NCBI GenBank assembly: GCA_035456985.1
Contig: DATICE010000162.1
Location: 1-64,000, forward strand
Source of the DNA: SG8-41 sp035456985
Lineage (GTDB): Bacteria > Pseudomonadota > Gammaproteobacteria > Burkholderiales > SG8-41
Reading direction: 5' to 3'
Length of the DNA stretch: 64,000 bases
This document shows, in pieces, positions 17,295-25,828 of this stretch (within the stretch, counting starts at the first letter, position 1; each line of letters begins with the position of its first letter). Both the position numbers and the translations under genes were made by a program. The notes beneath the pieces are model-generated. The model was not told the origin of the DNA. It saw nothing but the letters and a program-made list of their open reading frames with translations, and searched no databases.

Positions 17295-17780
17295 TCAGGC
17301 GACGACCTCGCTGAGTCGGGCTTCGATGAATTGTATCTGCTCGTGCTTCATCCTGTTGCTCGAGTAAATCCACAGCAGTGCAACGAGCGCGATAAAGCTG
17401 CCGATGCCGAGCAGCTCTCCGCCCGCCGGCATGCCGGCGAGCTTCTGAAACACGCCGCCAACCATGACGCCCAACCCGATCGCGAGCAAGCCGGCAAACT
17501 GGATCTTCGTGGCAAGCTTGTATCGCAGGCTGCCTTCGATGACGGCACCTTCGCCGCCCGGGCGAAGCGTCCCTTCGAACTCCACTGCATCTCCCGCTCC
17601 GGCCAGGGGTGCTTTCCGCCATACCCTGACCCTCGACTCCTCTATGGCGCCTGAGAGGCGCTCGTTCGGGCCGAACCGATCGGCAGAAAGCAGCGAGCGG
17701 AGCCTCGCCAACGCCTCCGCTGGCGAGCGCGGCCCGGCCACGCGGAACTCCTGTTTCCAGAATATGAACCCGCCGCTCAT
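17295..17780 (-). CDS. Hypothetical protein with two C-terminal membrane helices
   Basis: 161 residues if translation starts at ATG 17780; the open frame continues upstream but overlaps the TRAP receptor gene. I do not recognise the family. Residues 1-85 are soluble and end in a short beta-rich part (DAVEFEGTLRPGGEGAVIEG, then SLRYKLATKIQF). Two helices follow (FAGLLAIGLGVMVGGVF and LLGIGSFIALVALLWIY), and the tail KHEQIQFIEARLSEVVA should face the cytoplasm. It lies 50 bp after the receptor gene at 17831 and in the same direction, so it may be the last gene of the TRAP operon. The start is uncertain because no good ribosome site is visible. Confidence 0.55.
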   Translation of the reverse strand: MSGGFIFWKQEFRVAGPRSPAEALARLRSLLSADRFGPNERLSGAIEESRVRVWRKAPLAGAGDAVEFEGTLRPGGEGAVIEGSLRYKLATKIQFAGLLAIGLGVMVGGVFQKLAGMPAGGELLGIGSFIALVALLWIYSSNRMKHEQIQFIEARLSEVVA

Positions 17781-17830
17781 GCTTATACCCAGCTTCAGCC
17801 AAATGGGGTTCAGGATTCCTGGAACCTGTT

Positions 17831-19030
17831 CTACCGCTTCGCGGCAGCCGGCTTCTTTTCGAACCAATAATCGTAGGCGATACGCGGATCGACCAAGGTA
17901 TCGAGCGCCCAGCCGACGGTACGCCGCGCCCAAGCCAATTGCGACTCGAGCACCCTGGCGAAGAATGGGTTGTCCTGCGACATGCGGGCTGCCACCGTCC
18001 GCCACGCGCCCATCTGCGCCCGCAGCACGGTTGCGGGCGTCCGGTGAAAGCGCCTGCCCTGCCTCTCGCGCAACTGCACCTGGTCATCCGAATAGCGGTG
18101 GATCGCCTTCCATGACATGCCGGCGCTGGCGGCCTCCGCCGCATAATTCAGAATCGCTCTCAGCTCGGCGGGCAGCGCGTCGAAGCGCTTGCGGTTGATC
18201 AGGATCTCGAACACTTCCGCGGGGCGGTGATAGCTCTGCAGCATGCAATGCCCCGCCGCTTTCGGCAAGCCGAGCTGCAAGTCGGAGCTCGCGTTGTTGA
18301 GCGCCGCGCCGTCGAGCCGCCCCTCGTCGAGCGCCGCCGCTGCTTCATCCGCGGGCAGCTCCGTCGCGTTCGCTCCCATCTCCTGGAAGAGCTGCGTAGC
18401 GATACCCGTCGCGCCAATGCGCAGCCCCTTGAACTGCGCGGGTGAAGTGACCGGCTTCCGGAACCATCCCAGTGGCTGCGTGGGCATGGGGCCATAAAGA
18501 AACCCGACCACCTCGAGGGCGAGTTGCCGGTGCTGCAGCTCTTCGTAGAGTTCCTTGCCGCCGCCGTACTCCATCCACGCGAGGACGTTATTTGCGTCCA
18601 TGCCGAGCGCGGGACCGGCGCCAAAGAGTGCGAATGCCGTGTTCTTGCTCCGCCACAGCTCCGGGACCGCGTGACAGCCGTCGAGAACGCCCTTGTGAGT
18701 GGCGACGAGCAGATCTTGCGGTTTCACGACCGCACCCGCCGGCAGTACCTCGATGCGCAGGCGCCCGCCGCTCATGTCGCTCACGCGCTTCGCGTAGTCG
18801 AGCGCGTACTCGTGGAAGATGTCGCGCGCCGACCAGGCGCCCTGCCAGCGCAGGTGCACCGGCGCCTGCGCGACAGCGGTCGCCGGGAAGCCCGCGCTGG
18901 CTGCACCGCCAGCCAACGATGCGGCCCCGGCCAGGAAGCGGCGCCGCGAAGCAACCAGTCGCTCCGGCGATTTGGACTTGAACTTCAGGAAGCCCCCGCG
19001 CATTTCATCCCGGGACGGTCTGCTTTTCAT
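17831..19030 (-). CDS. TRAP transporter receptor (DctP), paralogue lacking the ligand-clamp Arg
   Basis: 399 residues. A twin-arginine leader (SRRRFLAGAASLAGGAAS) begins near residue 28. The mature part matches the receptor at 22734 along its whole length (for example QGAWSARDIFHEYA against QGAWGAKDIFNEFA, and MPTQPLGWF in both), so the two are paralogues of the FcbT1-like group. At the position of the conserved GLKxR Arg, which binds the ligand carboxylate in TRAP receptors, this protein has GLRIG (Gly206; codon 18413-18415), and the FNN ligand-site segment is LNN. It may bind a different, perhaps uncharged or amide, ligand. No second permease is nearby, so both receptors probably serve one DctQM. 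Confidence 0.92.
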   Translation of the reverse strand: MKSRPSRDEMRGGFLKFKSKSPERLVASRRRFLAGAASLAGGAASAGFPATAVAQAPVHLRWQGAWSARDIFHEYALDYAKRVSDMSGGRLRIEVLPAGAVVKPQDLLVATHKGVLDGCHAVPELWRSKNTAFALFGAGPALGMDANNVLAWMEYGGGKELYEELQHRQLALEVVGFLYGPMPTQPLGWFRKPVTSPAQFKGLRIGATGIATQLFQEMGANATELPADEAAAALDEGRLDGAALNNASSDLQLGLPKAAGHCMLQSYHRPAEVFEILINRKRFDALPAELRAILNYAAEAASAGMSWKAIHRYSDDQVQLRERQGRRFHRTPATVLRAQMGAWRTVAARMSQDNPFFARVLESQLAWARRTVGWALDTLVDPRIAYDYWFEKKPAAAKR

Positions 19031-19159
19031 TGCGGATACACGGGCGAACCCGGGGGAAACGCCCGGTGCATGGATGCGACGCTGCGCGGTATTGCGGTAA
19101 TCAGGCGCGCAGGATGAACCATCGGGTCCGGCGCCACCGGCCGGCGCGGGCCACAGCGC

Positions 19160-19327
19160 TTACTCGTCCTTCTCCCGGAAGGTGTCCAAGAGATCCCGGG
19201 CCATCAGCGCCAGGCCCACCAGAATCACGGCGCCGAGCGCAAGGTCCTTCATTTTCATCACGTACGGCAGGAGAAAACCGAGCAAAAACACTAGGGCAAC
19301 CAGTGCAGCAATGACCCTGAATAGCAT
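19160..19327 (-). CDS. 55-residue membrane protein in the TRAP/amidase operon
   Basis: An open frame from ATG 19327 to TAA 19160, preceded by GAGGAAGGTGAT, a good ribosome site. It begins MLFRVIAALVALVFLLGFLL and has a second hydrophobic stretch, LALGAVILVGLALMARDLL, with a charged tail DTFREKDE. The two helices are joined by PYVMKMKD, so a hairpin with both ends on one side is likely. It sits between the amidase (24 bp upstream) and the second TRAP receptor (129 bp downstream). I do not recognise the family. The ribosome site, hydrophobic pattern and operon position make it likely to be a true gene; a function linked to transport is inference. Confidence 0.7.
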   Translation of the reverse strand: MLFRVIAALVALVFLLGFLLPYVMKMKDLALGAVILVGLALMARDLLDTFREKDE

Positions 19328-19351
19328 ATCACCTTCCTCTGGAAATCCGGC

Positions 19352-20689
19352 TCAGTCCGATTCTGCTCGAGCAGCCAGCCAGCGCGCCGTTCGCAGCAGG
19401 CGGGCATCGCCGCCCCGCGGACCCACGAGCTGCACGCCGAGCGGCAATTCATTCGAACCCTTCATCAGCGGCAGGCAGATGGCGGGCATGCCGCAAAGTG
19501 TCCACAACGTGCAGAACATCGGGCTCCCCGTCGAGGTCAGCCCGTGCGGCGCGGTGCCAGACGTCGCTGGCGTGAGGATCGCGTCATACCGTTCGAATAT
19601 CCGCGCCAGACCGTCGGCGATCTGAGGGATCCGCGCCAGCGCGACCTGATAATCGAACGCGGTGTGCCGGCGGCCGCGCTCCAGTTGCAAACGCAGCGAC
19701 TCACTCAGCCGCTCGCGGCCTCTTTCGTACTCGGCTGCGAGATTGGCGGCCATTTCGGCTTCCATGATGATGCGATGCCAGTCCAGCGCCTCGCGCGCGA
19801 TTTCGGGCAGCGCGAACTCCTCGACCCGGTCGCCGAGGTGCCGGGCGAGCTCCGCGAAACCTTCTCGGGTATCCGCGTCGGTCTCGTTCCATATCGGTGT
19901 CTTGACGAACGCGAGGCTTGGCGGCATCGGGGGCTCCTCCGCCGCAACCTGCCGGAACGGGATGCGCGCGCGCGGGCGCGTGTCCGGGTCGTTCTCGTCG
20001 AAGCCGACGATCTCCTCGCACGCCAGCGCGACGTCCTCAACGGAGCGCGCGAACACGCCGACGTGATCGAGCGTGCGCGAGAGCTTGAGAACGCCGTGGC
20101 GCGACACGAGTCCATGGGTCGGTTTGAACCCGTAGACCCCGCAATAAGCGGCGGGGCGGATCACCGAACCGTTGGTCTGCGAGCCGAGCGCGAGCGGGAC
20201 CATCCCCGCGGCGACGGCTGCGGCCGAGCCGCTCGAGGAGCCGCCGGGCGTGTGCAAGGCGTTGTGGGGATTGCGCGTCTTGCCCGGCGCGTAGGTCGCA
20301 AGCTCGGTCGTGACCGTTTTGCCCATGATGAGGGCCCCGGACGCCCGCAGCATCGCGACCGGGCTGGCGTCGCGGTCAGGCGTGCGCCCCGCATGCAGCA
20401 CGGTGCCGTCCTCGGTCGGCATATCGACGGTATCGAAAATGTCCTTGATGCCCACCGGCACGCCGTGCAGCGCTCCGAGCGGCGCGCCTTCCTTGCGCCG
20501 CTCGTCGAGCGCGCGGGCCTGCGTAAGCACGTGCTCCGGGTCGAGGAAGGCCCACGCCTGCACCTCGGCATCCACTTCGCGCACGCGCGCAAGGCACGCT
20601 TCCGCAAGCTCCTCGGCGCTCACCGCACCGTCGCGGATCGCGCGCGCGGCATCCGCCGCCGACAGCCAGTTCAGCTGCGAGGCCCGCAT
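19352..20689 (-). CDS. Amidase (amidase-signature family)
   Basis: 445 residues. The Ser-cisSer-Lys catalytic set is present: Lys in GVPVGIKDIFDT, the cis-Ser in TPGGSSSGSAAAVAAG and the nucleophile Ser in GSQTNGSVIRPAAYCG. The SQTxGSVIRPA form places it with the AtzF/ureidomalonase-like and aryl-acylamidase relatives rather than GatA. It should hydrolyse a carboxamide to acid and ammonia. It is 4 bp from the DctM gene and in the same operon as the TRAP receptors, so its substrate may be the imported solute. Confidence 0.92.
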   Translation of the reverse strand: MRASQLNWLSAADAARAIRDGAVSAEELAEACLARVREVDAEVQAWAFLDPEHVLTQARALDERRKEGAPLGALHGVPVGIKDIFDTVDMPTEDGTVLHAGRTPDRDASPVAMLRASGALIMGKTVTTELATYAPGKTRNPHNALHTPGGSSSGSAAAVAAGMVPLALGSQTNGSVIRPAAYCGVYGFKPTHGLVSRHGVLKLSRTLDHVGVFARSVEDVALACEEIVGFDENDPDTRPRARIPFRQVAAEEPPMPPSLAFVKTPIWNETDADTREGFAELARHLGDRVEEFALPEIAREALDWHRIIMEAEMAANLAAEYERGRERLSESLRLQLERGRRHTAFDYQVALARIPQIADGLARIFERYDAILTPATSGTAPHGLTSTGSPMFCTLWTLCGMPAICLPLMKGSNELPLGVQLVGPRGGDARLLRTARWLAARAESD

Positions 20690-20693
20690 GAGC

Positions 20694-22037
20694 TCAATTC
20701 CCGTAGATTGCGCGCGGCAGCCACAGCGAAAGTTGCGGCCATACGTACACCACCAGCATCGCGACGAGCACGATCATCAGGAACGGTATGCAGCCCCAGA
20801 AAATCTGCGTGAGCAGCACGTTCTTCGGCGCGATACCCTTCAGGTAGTAGGCCGCCATTGCCATCGGCGGCGACAGGAACGCGGTCTGGAGATTCAACGC
20901 CACCAGAATGCCGAAGAGCAGCGGGTCAATCTGGAAATGCGACAGCAGCGGCAGGAAGATCGGCACGAAGATGATGATGATCTCGGTCCATTCCAGCGGC
21001 CAGCCAAGCAGAAAGATGATGACCTGCGAGATGAGGAGAAAGGTAATCGGATTGAGATCGAGCCCCAGGACGAATTCCTTGATGATGCCCTCGCCGCCGA
21101 GGTAGCTGAAAACTCCGGCAAACGTCGCCGAGCCGACGAAGAGGAAGCACACCATCGCGGAGGTACGCGCGGTGAGAAACACGGATTCCTTGAGGCGAGC
21201 CCAGGTGAGCGCGCGGTAGGCTGCGGATATCACCATCGAGCCGAGCGACCCGACCGCGGCCGCCTCGGTCGGCGTTGCGAGCCCGAACATGATCGCCCCC
21301 AGCACGCACAGAATCATGACGGCAAGCGGGACAAACGACTTCGCCAGCAATACTATGACCTCCAGGAACGGGCGCGCCGCCTCCTTGGGCAGTGCCGGCG
21401 CGAGCTCTGGCTTGACGATCGCCAGAATTACGACAAAGACGATGTACATCGCGGCGAGCACGAACCCCGGAAACAGCGCCGCGGCGTAGAGCTGAACCAC
21501 CGACAGACCGGCCATGGCGCCGTAAACGATGAGCAGAATCGACGGTGGGATCATGATGCCGAGGCAGCCCCCCGCGCACACCGCTCCGGAAGCGAGCCGC
21601 ACGTCGTAGCCGGCCTTGAGCATCTGCGGAAAAGCGAGGAGCCCCATCAGCGTCACCACCGCGCCGACGATCCCGGTCGCGGTCGCGAACATCGCGCAAG
21701 TGATGAGCGTCGCCACGGCAAGCGCCCCGGGAACGCGCCGGAGCGCGACCTGCACGCTGTAGAAGAGGTTGTCGAGTATGCCCGCTCGCTCGACCATGTA
21801 GCCCATGAAGAGGAAAAGCGGCACCGCCACCAGCACGTCGTTGTTAAGCACGGTGAACGTGTTCTGAGTGAGCAGATAGAACACGCGGTTGTCGAAGAAG
21901 GCCTGCCCGGCCTGGAAATACGCGTAATAGCCGAAGCCGACGCCCAGCGCCATCAGGGTGAAGGCGACCGGAAATCCGATCATGATCGTGAGGACCAGGA
22001 TCCCCAGCATGATGAGGGCGATGACCGGGCCGCTCAT
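20694..22037 (-). CDS. dctM: TRAP transporter large permease subunit (DctM)
   Basis: 447 residues with at least twelve hydrophobic segments across the whole length. The family pattern is clear in the start VIALIMLGILVLTIMIGFPV, in PLFLFMGYMVERAGI, in GGCLGIMIPPSILLIVYG and in GLATPTEAAAVGSLG. DctM forms the ion-coupled translocation core of TRAP transporters in the inner membrane. Its ATG overlaps the stop of the small-subunit gene (ATGA), so DctQ and DctM are translationally coupled, as expected for a permanent complex. Confidence 0.95.
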   Translation of the reverse strand: MSGPVIALIMLGILVLTIMIGFPVAFTLMALGVGFGYYAYFQAGQAFFDNRVFYLLTQNTFTVLNNDVLVAVPLFLFMGYMVERAGILDNLFYSVQVALRRVPGALAVATLITCAMFATATGIVGAVVTLMGLLAFPQMLKAGYDVRLASGAVCAGGCLGIMIPPSILLIVYGAMAGLSVVQLYAAALFPGFVLAAMYIVFVVILAIVKPELAPALPKEAARPFLEVIVLLAKSFVPLAVMILCVLGAIMFGLATPTEAAAVGSLGSMVISAAYRALTWARLKESVFLTARTSAMVCFLFVGSATFAGVFSYLGGEGIIKEFVLGLDLNPITFLLISQVIIFLLGWPLEWTEIIIIFVPIFLPLLSHFQIDPLLFGILVALNLQTAFLSPPMAMAAYYLKGIAPKNVLLTQIFWGCIPFLMIVLVAMLVVYVWPQLSLWLPRAIYGN

Positions 22038-22639
22038 TGTTGCGCTCCCTCGGGCACGTCCTGAGCGGCGGCCTTCACCCGCTGCGCCTTTAGGAGCTGC
22101 TCCTCCAGCTCCTCGACGTCATGCAGGCGCTGCGGCCAGCTGTTGTCGCGCAGGCACTGGAGGCAGCGCAGGACCTCGGCCATGCCCTGCAGTGCAAGGA
22201 GCCCCGCGCCAAACGGGATCAGCAGCTTGAGCGGCCAGATCGGGACGCCCGCGGGGCTGTTCACGCTCACCTCGCGGATCTTCATCGAGGCGATGCCGTA
22301 GTCCCAGCCCGAGAGCACGAGTGCGAAGATGCCAGGAAAGAAAAACAGGATGTAGAGCACGAGCTCCACCCGTGCCTGCGTGCGCGGCTGCCACAGCCGG
22401 TAAATCATGTCGCAGCGCACGTGCCCGCCGCGCGAAAGCGTGTAGGCGCCGCACATGAAGAATAGCGCGCCGTACATGGTGTAGCTGAAGTCGAATGCCC
22501 AGCTCGTGGGATCGTTCAACACGTAACGCACGAAGACTTCGTACGAGGTGCCGAGCGTGAGAATGATGATGCACCACGCGAAGGCGTGACCGACCGTGCG
22601 GCTCAAAAGATCCACGCCGTAGATGAAGCGGTTGATCAT
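22034..22639 (-). CDS. dctQ: TRAP transporter small permease subunit (DctQ)
   Basis: 201 residues from ATG 22639, chosen because GGGGGG precedes it and the N-terminus MINRFIYGVDLLSRTVGHAF fits the family; a GTG ten codons upstream is possible. Four hydrophobic segments are visible, with the typical loop VFVRYVLNDPTSWAFDFSY and the SRGGHVRCDMIY stretch. The C-terminal 40 residues are charged and coiled (DVEELEEQLLKAQRVKA). It partners the DctM subunit downstream. Confidence 0.93.
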   Translation of the reverse strand: MINRFIYGVDLLSRTVGHAFAWCIIILTLGTSYEVFVRYVLNDPTSWAFDFSYTMYGALFFMCGAYTLSRGGHVRCDMIYRLWQPRTQARVELVLYILFFFPGIFALVLSGWDYGIASMKIREVSVNSPAGVPIWPLKLLIPFGAGLLALQGMAEVLRCLQCLRDNSWPQRLHDVEELEEQLLKAQRVKAAAQDVPEGAQQ

Positions 22640-22672
22640 GCTGCCCCCCGGCGCGCTCACCCGCGCCACACG

Positions 22673-22703
22673 AAAAACGGGGCGGCGCTGCCTGCGCCGC
22701 CCC
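22673..22703 (-). terminator. Hairpin with U run between dctP and dctQ
   Basis: GGGGCGGCGC (22679-22688), loop TGCCT, and GCGCCGCCCC (22694-22703) make a perfect 10-bp stem. Read on the - strand it is followed by GTTTTT. In this position it is best seen as a partial terminator or stabiliser that keeps the receptor transcript more abundant than the permease part. Confidence 0.75.
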
Positions 22704-22733
22704 GGCTATTTCGTTCAATACCGCGCGTCCCTC

Positions 22734-23897
22734 TCAGCTCGGGATCTTGGTCTTGAACACGTGCTCGTATCCAGCCACGTAATCTGCTTCGTTCAGCCAC
22801 ACGTAGAAAGCGACGCGCTTCGCCCACGCGCGCTGCGAATCGACCACCTTTTTGAAGAACGGGTCATCGTCCGAGAGCTTCTTCGTGAGCCCGTCCCAGG
22901 CCCTGAGCTGCGCCTGCATTACACTCTTCGGCGTGCGCAGCACGTTGACCTTGTGCTTGCTGATGAGGTCCTGCAGGTCCTTCGAGTAGTTGTCCAGGGC
23001 AGTCCAGTAGTTCGCGGAGTTGGCGGCCTCGGCGGAGTACTGCAGGATCGCCTGCAGGTCCTTGGGCAGCGCCTGGTACTTCTTCTTGTTGAAGACGATC
23101 TCGAAGAACTCCATCGCCTGGTGGTAGCTGCCCATCATGTAGTTCTTGATCACGTCCTGGGCGCCGAAGCGCATGTCGGAGGTCGGGTTGTTGAACTCGA
23201 AGGCGTCGATAACGCCGCGCTCGAGCGCCGGGATGATCTCGCCGCCGGGCAATTGCGTCACCTTCGCGCCCATCGACTGAAAGAGATCCGCGGCTAGACC
23301 CACGGTGCGGTACTTGAGCCCCTTCAGTTCCTTGGCGTCCTTGATCGGCCTCTTGAACCAGCCGAGCGGCTGGGTGGGCATCGGCAGCGCGAAAAAGCCG
23401 ACCACGTTATCGAGCCCCAGCTTGGGCAGCAGCTCGTTGTAGAGCTGAAGCCCGCCGCCGCGGTAGATCCACCCGAGCGTCTGGTGAGCGTCGCAGCCGT
23501 TGATCGGGCCGGAGCCAAAGAGCGAGGCGACCTTGCTCTTGCCGTACCAGTACACCGGCACGCTGTGGGCGCCGTCCAGCACGCCCTTGTTGGTCGCGTC
23601 CATCACCTCGAAGGGCTTCACCACCGCGCCGGCAACGAGGTAGTCGATGCGCAACCGCCCCCCAGCCATGTCGTTGACGCGCTTGACGTACTCCTCAGCG
23701 AACTCGTTGAAGATGTCCTTCGCGCCCCATGCGCCCTGCATCTTGAATACGATGGGCGATTGGGCCACCGAGATCATCGGGAAGCCAGTGATCGCCGCAC
23801 CCGCTGTCGCTGCAGTGGCGCCAGAGAGGAACTTGCGACGAGATTCGCTCTGCTTTTCCTGCGATTGTGGGGTTTTCTTTAGAAATTTCTTGAGCAT
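22734..23897 (-). CDS. dctP: TRAP transporter receptor (DctP), FcbT1/mannitol-chloroaromatic type
   Basis: 387 residues; AAGGAGG precedes ATG 23897. A twin-arginine leader (SRRKFLSGATAATAGAAITG) starts near residue 19, suggesting export in folded form. The mature protein has QGAWGAKDIFNEFAEEYVKR, MPTQPLGWF and the conserved ligand-clamp Arg in GLKYR (Arg197). It is the first gene of the operon, followed by a hairpin and then dctQ and dctM. The ligand is probably a carboxylate, as in other TRAP systems, but the sequence does not identify it; the amidase downstream hints at an amide or amino-acid-like compound. Confidence 0.94.
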   Translation of the reverse strand: MLKKFLKKTPQSQEKQSESRRKFLSGATAATAGAAITGFPMISVAQSPIVFKMQGAWGAKDIFNEFAEEYVKRVNDMAGGRLRIDYLVAGAVVKPFEVMDATNKGVLDGAHSVPVYWYGKSKVASLFGSGPINGCDAHQTLGWIYRGGGLQLYNELLPKLGLDNVVGFFALPMPTQPLGWFKRPIKDAKELKGLKYRTVGLAADLFQSMGAKVTQLPGGEIIPALERGVIDAFEFNNPTSDMRFGAQDVIKNYMMGSYHQAMEFFEIVFNKKKYQALPKDLQAILQYSAEAANSANYWTALDNYSKDLQDLISKHKVNVLRTPKSVMQAQLRAWDGLTKKLSDDDPFFKKVVDSQRAWAKRVAFYVWLNEADYVAGYEHVFKTKIPS

Positions 23898-24105
23898 TGG
23901 GTCCTCCTTCCTAATTTAGAGCCGGGACTGCTTGTTTTGGCAATACTGTGGCAGCAAAGCGTCCCGGCAATCGCATAACGGCAGCGGATTTTAAGATGCG
24001 GGAAACCCTACTACGCCGCGACAATGCTATACCTCGATTTTGCCAAAAGCAAGCCGAGCGGGGCTCCCTTAACAGAGCCAAAAATAGAGGGAAAACCTTA
24101 CACCG

Positions 24106-24128
24106 GCCTGACGCGATTTTGCGTCGGC
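24106..24128 (-). terminator. Possible weak terminator after the Mrp operon
   Basis: GCCTGACGC and GCGTCGGC pair around GATTTT with one bulged base, 8 bp past the end of the last Mrp gene. No immediate T run follows on the - strand, so activity is doubtful. The rest of the 239-bp gap to the TRAP receptor start holds nothing else that I can identify. Confidence 0.3.
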
Positions 24129-24136
24129 AAGTCGCG

Positions 24137-25828
24137 TTACAAGTAGTAAAACAGCAGATAAGCGAGCAACAGGATCATCACCCACAACGCCATGCTGCCC
24201 GTGGGCCAGGTGCGGGCGAGCGTGCTCTCGGGCCCGTGGTGGCGCCTGAGTGCCGTGAGCGAGCGGTTGCAGAGCGAGCGCGCCGCGTCGCCACCAGTGA
24301 GGAGCCAAGCCGAAAGAACCCTGGCCGAGGCGCGCGCCAGTTCGAGGCCCAGGCGCCGGTAGATCCAGTCGAAATCGAGATTGACACTCCGCAACTCGGG
24401 CGGGTAGATCCCGCTGCGGACGAGCCAGGAGAAAGCCAGCGCGGAGAAAACCAGGAGTTGCAGCTGGTCCAGAACGTGCGTCCCCGTATAGGGCGCGTAG
24501 TCGACCGGGAACGGCAGCAGGGAGTAAAGGATCGAGGGGAAACTCCCGATTCCCACGCAGAGGATTGCCGCGAGCGCCATCGCGACCAGCATGTGCGGCG
24601 GCGCCTCGCGGCAGCGAATGCCCGAATCATGCGCAAAGAATGCGAAGTACGGGATCTTGATGCCGGCGTGATGGAATACTCCCGCGGAGGCGAACAGCAG
24701 CACGAGCCAGGTGAAGACGTAGCCCTCGTCCGCCGCCGCGGACATGACCATTGACTTCGTGACGAAGCCGCTGAAGAGCGGGAACGCCGAGATCGAGGCG
24801 GCGCCGACGATGCAGAAGCCGGTCGTCCACGGCATGGATTTGTAGAGCCCGCCGAGATCGGTACCGTTGACGGTGCCGGTGCGCAGCAGCACCGCGCCCA
24901 TGGACATGAAGAGCAGCATCTTGAACAGGATGTCGGCAAACGCGTGCGCCACCGCGCCATTCAGCGCCATCTCGGTGCCGAGCCCGATGCCCACCACCAT
25001 GAAGCCCAGCTGGTTGTTCATGCTGTACGCGAGCACTCGCCGCAGGTCGTTCTCGATCACGGCGTAGAAAATCGGGAACGCGGTCATCGCCGCGCCGATC
25101 CACACCAGCATCTCGGTGCCCGGAAATCCGCGCGCGAGCGCGTAGATGCCGAGCTTGGTGGTGAACGCGGAGAGCACCACGGTGCCGGTTTCGGTCGCCT
25201 CCGGGTAGGCGTCCTGCAGCCAGTTGTGCAGCAGCGGAAACGCGCACTTGATGCCGAATGCGAGGAGCATCAGCGCGCCGCCTGCGCTCTCCAGACCGAT
25301 GCGGCCGAATACGAGCGAGCCCCCCGCATTCACGTGGAGCACTGCGCCGGCGAGAAGCAGCATGCCCGAGCCAAGCTGGATGACCACGTAGCGCATGCCG
25401 GCGCGATACGCCCGCTCGGTGCGGCGCGACCAGATCAGCAGCACCGAGGAGACGGCGGTGACCTCCCACCAGACGAACAGCGTCAGCAGATCGCCCGCGA
25501 ACACCGCTCCCAGCGCGGCCCCGCCGTAGACCAGCGCCGCGACGTGCTGGGTTGCGTCCTCCACGTGCAGCGCATAGATCGCCGTGAGGAAAAGGGCGAG
25601 GACGAACACGTAGCCGAAGAGAAGGCTCAGGCGGTCGACCCGCATCAGGGTGAGCGTCTGCCCGAGCAGTTCGATCCGCGCGAATTCCCCGTGGGGAAGC
25701 AGCAGCAGCCAGACGAACGTGGCCAAGGGCAGCGTCAGCAGCAGCAGCGCCCTTGACCGTCCCCGGATGAGCGGCACGAGCGCGGCGCCCAGTACCGGCA
25801 GCAGGGCGATGGGGATGTCAGCGCTCAT
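24137..25828 (-). CDS. Mrp/complex I-type proton antiporter subunit (third ND5/ND4-like subunit)
   Basis: 563 residues from ATG 25828, mostly membrane segments. The antiporter residues are visible: Glu in LFVWWEVTAVSS, Lys in AFGIKCAFPLLHNWL and AFTTKLGIYALA, and Lys in ADILFKMLLFMSMG. It is the last gene of the Mrp operon and overlaps the preceding 85-residue gene by 11 bp. About 100 residues after the conserved core contain a loop and further helices (SIYPPELRSVNLDFDWIYRR), which is longer than MrpD. It is the best candidate to replace the N-terminal half of MrpA, though it could be an extra D-type subunit. Confidence 0.88.
   Translation of the reverse strand: MSADIPIALLPVLGAALVPLIRGRSRALLLLTLPLATFVWLLLLPHGEFARIELLGQTLTLMRVDRLSLLFGYVFVLALFLTAIYALHVEDATQHVAALVYGGAALGAVFAGDLLTLFVWWEVTAVSSVLLIWSRRTERAYRAGMRYVVIQLGSGMLLLAGAVLHVNAGGSLVFGRIGLESAGGALMLLAFGIKCAFPLLHNWLQDAYPEATETGTVVLSAFTTKLGIYALARGFPGTEMLVWIGAAMTAFPIFYAVIENDLRRVLAYSMNNQLGFMVVGIGLGTEMALNGAVAHAFADILFKMLLFMSMGAVLLRTGTVNGTDLGGLYKSMPWTTGFCIVGAASISAFPLFSGFVTKSMVMSAAADEGYVFTWLVLLFASAGVFHHAGIKIPYFAFFAHDSGIRCREAPPHMLVAMALAAILCVGIGSFPSILYSLLPFPVDYAPYTGTHVLDQLQLLVFSALAFSWLVRSGIYPPELRSVNLDFDWIYRRLGLELARASARVLSAWLLTGGDAARSLCNRSLTALRRHHGPESTLARTWPTGSMALWVMILLLAYLLFYYL

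Noticed and set aside
20310..22064. Open frame of about 584 codons on the + strand
   Set aside because: Opposite to amidase and dctM, very rich in His, Arg and Glu without any family signature.
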